Source: Oribacterium sp. (GTDB taxonomy: Bacteria > Bacillota_A > Clostridia > Lachnospirales > Lachnospiraceae). Taken from it: DNA of 6,902 nucleotides. Positions 5,213 through 6,902 of the stretch are shown one piece after another; positions within the stretch are counted from its first letter, which is position 1, and the number at the start of each line of letters is the position of its first letter. The notes below the pieces were generated by a model, which was not told where the DNA came from, ran no database searches, and saw only the letters and a list, made by a program, of their open reading frames with translations. The position numbers and the translations under genes are program-made. The DNA is taken from positions 1 to 6,902 of the forward strand of contig JAGAXP010000194.1 of the NCBI GenBank assembly GCA_017940955.1. The letters are read 5' to 3'.

Positions 5213-5557
5213 ATGAAAAAGAAAGATGATTCTGATCTCATGCTATTGAAGATGGTAACAGCCAAAGAGCAGGACTTAAGGAAGGTATGGCCAAAGGCTC
5301 TTGCGAATTACATGTTTAGAGAAATAATTGAGGATGCCCATTCTAAGTATGGTATTTCTCAAGAGGATATGAAAGAAATGAACAAGAAAGCTGCTAATAG
5401 AGCAAAGGCATTTCTTGATGTTATAGTCCAAGATCCGAAGATGTTCCAGGCATTTGCTTCTTATGCGGCGTTTGTCATGGAGTGGGACGCTGCTGAGATA
5501 ACAGATGAAGAGCAGGACATAATTGATATACTTGGTGATATGGCAGAATTATTGTAA
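5213..5557 (+). CDS. Acidic 114-aa protein of unknown function
   Basis: GGAGG at 5201-5205 precedes two adjacent in-frame ATGs, 5210 and 5213. The second has the better spacing of seven bases and gives 114 aa. The protein appears all-helical and soluble: a basic start (MKKKDD), then KALANYMFREIIEDAHSKYG, a helix with many Lys and Ala, the aromatic stretch MFQAFASYAAFVMEWD, and a strongly acidic tail (ITDEEQDIIDILGDMAELL). There is no signal peptide, no cysteine and no known catalytic motif. It has its own 140-base leader with inverted repeats and ends before a GC-rich hairpin, so it is likely a single-gene transcription unit. Its small size, acidic tail and solitary regulated promoter would fit an adaptor or inhibitor, but that is speculation. 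I do not recognise the family. Confidence 0.7.
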   Translation: MKKKDDSDLMLLKMVTAKEQDLRKVWPKALANYMFREIIEDAHSKYGISQEDMKEMNKKAANRAKAFLDVIVQDPKMFQAFASYAAFVMEWDAAEITDEEQDIIDILGDMAELL

Positions 5558-5563
5558 TGATAA

Positions 5564-5601
5564 AGCGCGGCAATAAGTTATATGGACTTTAATGCCGCGC
5601 T
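5564..5601. terminator. GC-rich hairpin between convergent genes
   Basis: AGCGCGGCA (5564-5572) and TGCCGCGCT (5593-5601) are a perfect 9-bp stem around a 20-base spacer. It sits seven bases after the plus-strand stop at 5557 and 19 bases past the minus-strand stop at 5620. The position between converging genes suggests a shared terminator. T-tracts are poor on both sides (plus: CAGTATGGT; minus: TTATCATT), and the loop is long, so efficiency is uncertain. Confidence 0.6.
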
Positions 5602-5619
5602 CAGTATGGTAAATACAAA

Positions 5620-6372
5620 TCATTGCATGTTTATAATGATATTTTCAATATATGAGTATGCGTTAGGGGCAACGTTTTTGAGCTTTTCGGGTCGTGTGAA
5701 ATATGCTGCAAATGCCTCTGCAAAGGCTTCGCCTGAACTATATACCTGAGTGGGGCTGTACGGTTGCATTTCCGTCCAACCTTCCCAATTTCTAGAATAT
5801 CTGTATCCATAATCAAGAACATGCCCTAATTCATGATATAAGGTATACACTGGAGGCATAAAAGAAGATGTGGTTCCGCAAACATAGACATCTGCTGAGA
5901 TAAAGTTACCACCATCATCCCAGGTTATATAAGAGTAACCTAGGCTCTGCCTGGTATTAACTGTTCCTATATATTCTCGCGTTGCAGCATATATTCTAAT
6001 ATTCTTCTTGTTATAGTAATTTTTTACGTTTTGTGGCAATGCTGAGTAGCCGGCTTGCATATCTGCTTGCTTTTCCGCAGTTTCATCTTTGTTGCCGATA
6101 ACCAAATCATTTGTCTGCGGAGCTGTTGTTGCAGTGGCATTAGCATATGGGAGTCTTCCTTCTGCTTTGCCAAATGCAAGATAGTGAGCATAGAGTTTTT
6201 CTTCATCATATCCATATGCGGCTTTTACATCTGGATATGTGTCTGCGTAGAACTGAGCATCAAATAGCTGTCCATCACTCATGGTTTTTGGTGCGGCATA
6301 AACTGTAGTAGACATGAAAGAACATAGCATAATTGTTGCTAAAAGAACTAAAAATGGTCTGTTTTTATTCAT
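5620..6372 (-). CDS. Secreted lethal-factor/PPEP-like zinc metallopeptidase
   Basis: The product is 250 aa. Residues 1-26 are a signal peptide (MNKNRPFLVLLATIML..., probable cut near VYA|AP). Residues 36-74 form one copy of a segment found in many secreted Lachnospiraceae proteins (LFDAQFYADTYPDVKAAYG, then HYLAFGKAEGRLP), probably a wall or glycan attachment module. A Thr/Ala/Asn linker follows. The catalytic part (about 110-250) has HELGHVLDYG (His180, Glu181, His184) and GEAFAEAFAAYF, in which Glu215 lines up with the third zinc ligand Glu735 of anthrax lethal factor (EFFAEAF). The tail LKNVAPNAYSYIENIIIN also resembles the lethal factor C-terminus. This suggests a clan of ATLF-type and Pro-Pro endopeptidases (family M34), acting outside the cell on host or own surface proteins. 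Tyr211 is a possible catalytic tyrosine, but it lies closer to the Glu than usual. The gene is alone on the minus strand, and its start ATG (complement of 6370-6372) has AAAAGG eight bases upstream. Confidence 0.8.
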   Translation of the reverse strand: MNKNRPFLVLLATIMLCSFMSTTVYAAPKTMSDGQLFDAQFYADTYPDVKAAYGYDEEKLYAHYLAFGKAEGRLPYANATATTAPQTNDLVIGNKDETAEKQADMQAGYSALPQNVKNYYNKKNIRIYAATREYIGTVNTRQSLGYSYITWDDGGNFISADVYVCGTTSSFMPPVYTLYHELGHVLDYGYRYSRNWEGWTEMQPYSPTQVYSSGEAFAEAFAAYFTRPEKLKNVAPNAYSYIENIIINMQ

Positions 6373-6588
6373 AATTAGAGCCTTTTCATTAATTTGCTGC
6401 TTTTAACAATATATATATAGGGTCTATTTTGTTTATTATATTACGGTCATGGACAATCGAAGAATATTTCATTTTTGTTTCATTTATTCATTGTGAATGG
6501 AATTTCCTAAAAAAAACCTTTGATTTATTATTTTCTTAATCCTAGAGGATGTAATTCGAAAACCATTAAAATGCAGGAGGAAGAAAAT
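6373..6588. promoter_or_regulatory. Divergent AT-rich intergenic region
   Basis: This 216-bp region separates the minus-strand protease from the plus-strand 47-aa gene and should hold both promoters. For the protease, a perfect TATAAT lies on the minus strand (complement of 6435-6440), with only weak -35 candidates such as TTCGAT at 15-base spacing; the leader would be about 55 bases. For the plus-strand gene I see no convincing hexamer pair. Short dyads occur: ATTCA-TTG-TGAAT at 6486-6498 and ATCCT-AG-AGGAT at 6539-6550. A run of eight A at about 6510-6517 and long T-rich stretches mark the region as likely flexible or bent. Confidence 0.4.
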
Positions 6589-6732
6589 ATGTTAAAGATC
6601 AGGAAAAGATTCTATCAGAAAGAAGTGGAGTTTAAGTGTTTTAGATGTGGAGGCACCGGAGAATTAAAGTACAACACAATCTGCACATACTGTGATGGTA
6701 AAGGATATTACTACAAAGAGGTTGATGATTGA
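6589..6732 (+). CDS. 47-aa protein with two DnaJ-type CxxCxGxG motifs
   Basis: ATG 6589 has AGGAGG at 6575-6580 eight bases upstream. The frame is open further left, but there is no ribosome site there, so this start is secure. The peptide has a basic N-terminus (MLKIRKRFYQKEVEF) and then CFRCGGTG (17-24) and CTYCDGKG (32-39), separated by seven residues, ending YYYKEVDD. The two motifs are those of the DnaJ central zinc-finger domain, which has four; two together would bind one zinc ion. Tiny proteins of this kind are frequent on clostridial elements and phages and in RNA- or chaperone-associated contexts, but none has a function known to me. It is followed by a strong terminator eight bases after its stop and seems to be a one-gene transcript. 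Confidence 0.75.
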   Translation: MLKIRKRFYQKEVEFKCFRCGGTGELKYNTICTYCDGKGYYYKEVDD

Positions 6733-6739
6733 AGACGTG

Positions 6740-6765
6740 AAAAGTGGGCTGATGCCCACTTTTTT
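6740..6765 (+). terminator. Strong intrinsic terminator
   Basis: AAAAGTGGGC (6740-6749) and GCCCACTTTT (6754-6763) form a perfect 10-bp stem with the four-base loop TGAT. It leads into a run of six T (6760-6765). It lies eight bases after the stop of the 47-aa gene and six bases before the start of the group II intron. Confidence 0.9.
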
Positions 6766-6771
6766 CAGTTT

Positions 6772-6902
6772 GCGCGCCATGGGCGCGCTCTAACGGGTGT
6801 AAGTCCCAAACACACCCAGATAGTGGGAAGTGTATAGCCGAACAGCAAGGGTGTCCATCGTGAGGTGGAATCTGAAGGAAGCTGTAAGCAAATCTCTGGT
6901 CC
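6772..6902 (+). mobile_element. 5' end of a group II intron (domain I), cut by the window edge
   Basis: The sequence begins GCGCGCC-ATG-GGCGCGC, a perfect 7-bp hairpin at 6772-6788, and continues with segments typical of the 5' part of clostridial group II introns that encode an LtrA-type reverse transcriptase/maturase: AACGGGTGTAAGTCCC, AGCAAGGGTGTCC, GAGGTGGAATCTGAAGGAAG and AAATCTCTGGTC. The usual 5' terminus is GTGCG; here it would be GCGCG at 6772, so the exact boundary may be off by a few bases. The intron orientation is plus, and its reverse transcriptase gene should lie to the right, outside the window. It sits just downstream of an intrinsic terminator, a site preference best known for group IIC introns. 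The conserved blocks could also fit another bacterial class, so I leave the class open. Confidence 0.75.

Overview
The window looks like accessory DNA from a gut or rumen Firmicute, most likely a Lachnospiraceae-type Clostridium relative. The evidence is strong AGGAGG-type ribosome binding sites, mid-to-low GC, cargo genes of the Tn1549/CTn2-like conjugative element family, and a secreted protein carrying the FDAxFYAxxYPDVxxAxG...HYxxFGxxEGR segment common in secreted Lachnospiraceae proteins. This is family recognition from the sequence; no database search was run.

Bases 1-300 hold only short fragments. One is a small GTG-start gene with a good ribosome binding site, coupled to its upstream neighbour by a GTGA overlap and cut off near base 300. 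From about 305 to 1746 there is a block in the order usual for Tn1549-like elements: a 5'-truncated M23 + NlpC/P60 cell-wall hydrolase, a small DUF4315-like coiled-coil protein, and a secreted, acidic, Cys-rich DUF4366/CD1107-like protein that stops early. At about 1730-1746 the sequence switches to the middle of the large methylase/helicase gene of the same family. Its SAM-binding motif and NVPF motif are visible, but the helicase half is absent. At about 3395-3425 it switches again, in frame, to the C-terminal two thirds of a RepA_N-like replication initiator. The result is one long chimeric reading frame ending at 4243. So the first 4.2 kb is a collapsed conjugative element, or an assembly that has joined pieces of one, with at least three joints. 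The relaxase, coupling protein, VirB4-like ATPase and topoisomerase genes are missing.

The initiator fragment contains six copies of an 11-bp near-palindrome (CCAAAATTTGG type), mostly spaced about two helical turns or a multiple apart. They are followed at once by a very AT-rich stretch. The copies are read in all three codon registers, so the pattern is kept at DNA level, and this is the best candidate for a replication origin inside the rep gene.

Downstream, on the same strand, a small membrane protein and a four-cysteine (zinc-knuckle-like) protein appear to be co-transcribed with the initiator. A separately expressed 114-aa acidic protein follows, with two inverted repeats just before its ribosome binding site. 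Converging on it from the minus strand is a 250-aa secreted zinc metallopeptidase resembling the catalytic domain of anthrax lethal factor and the Pro-Pro endopeptidases. A 47-aa protein with two DnaJ-type CxxCxGxG motifs then ends at a strong intrinsic terminator. Six bases past the T-tract begins the 5' domain of a group II intron, which runs off the right edge.

The best-supported points are the chimeric gene joints, the intragenic iteron array, the lethal-factor-like protease and the intron placed after a terminator. I did not find a CRISPR array, tRNA, rRNA or an obvious complete defence system.
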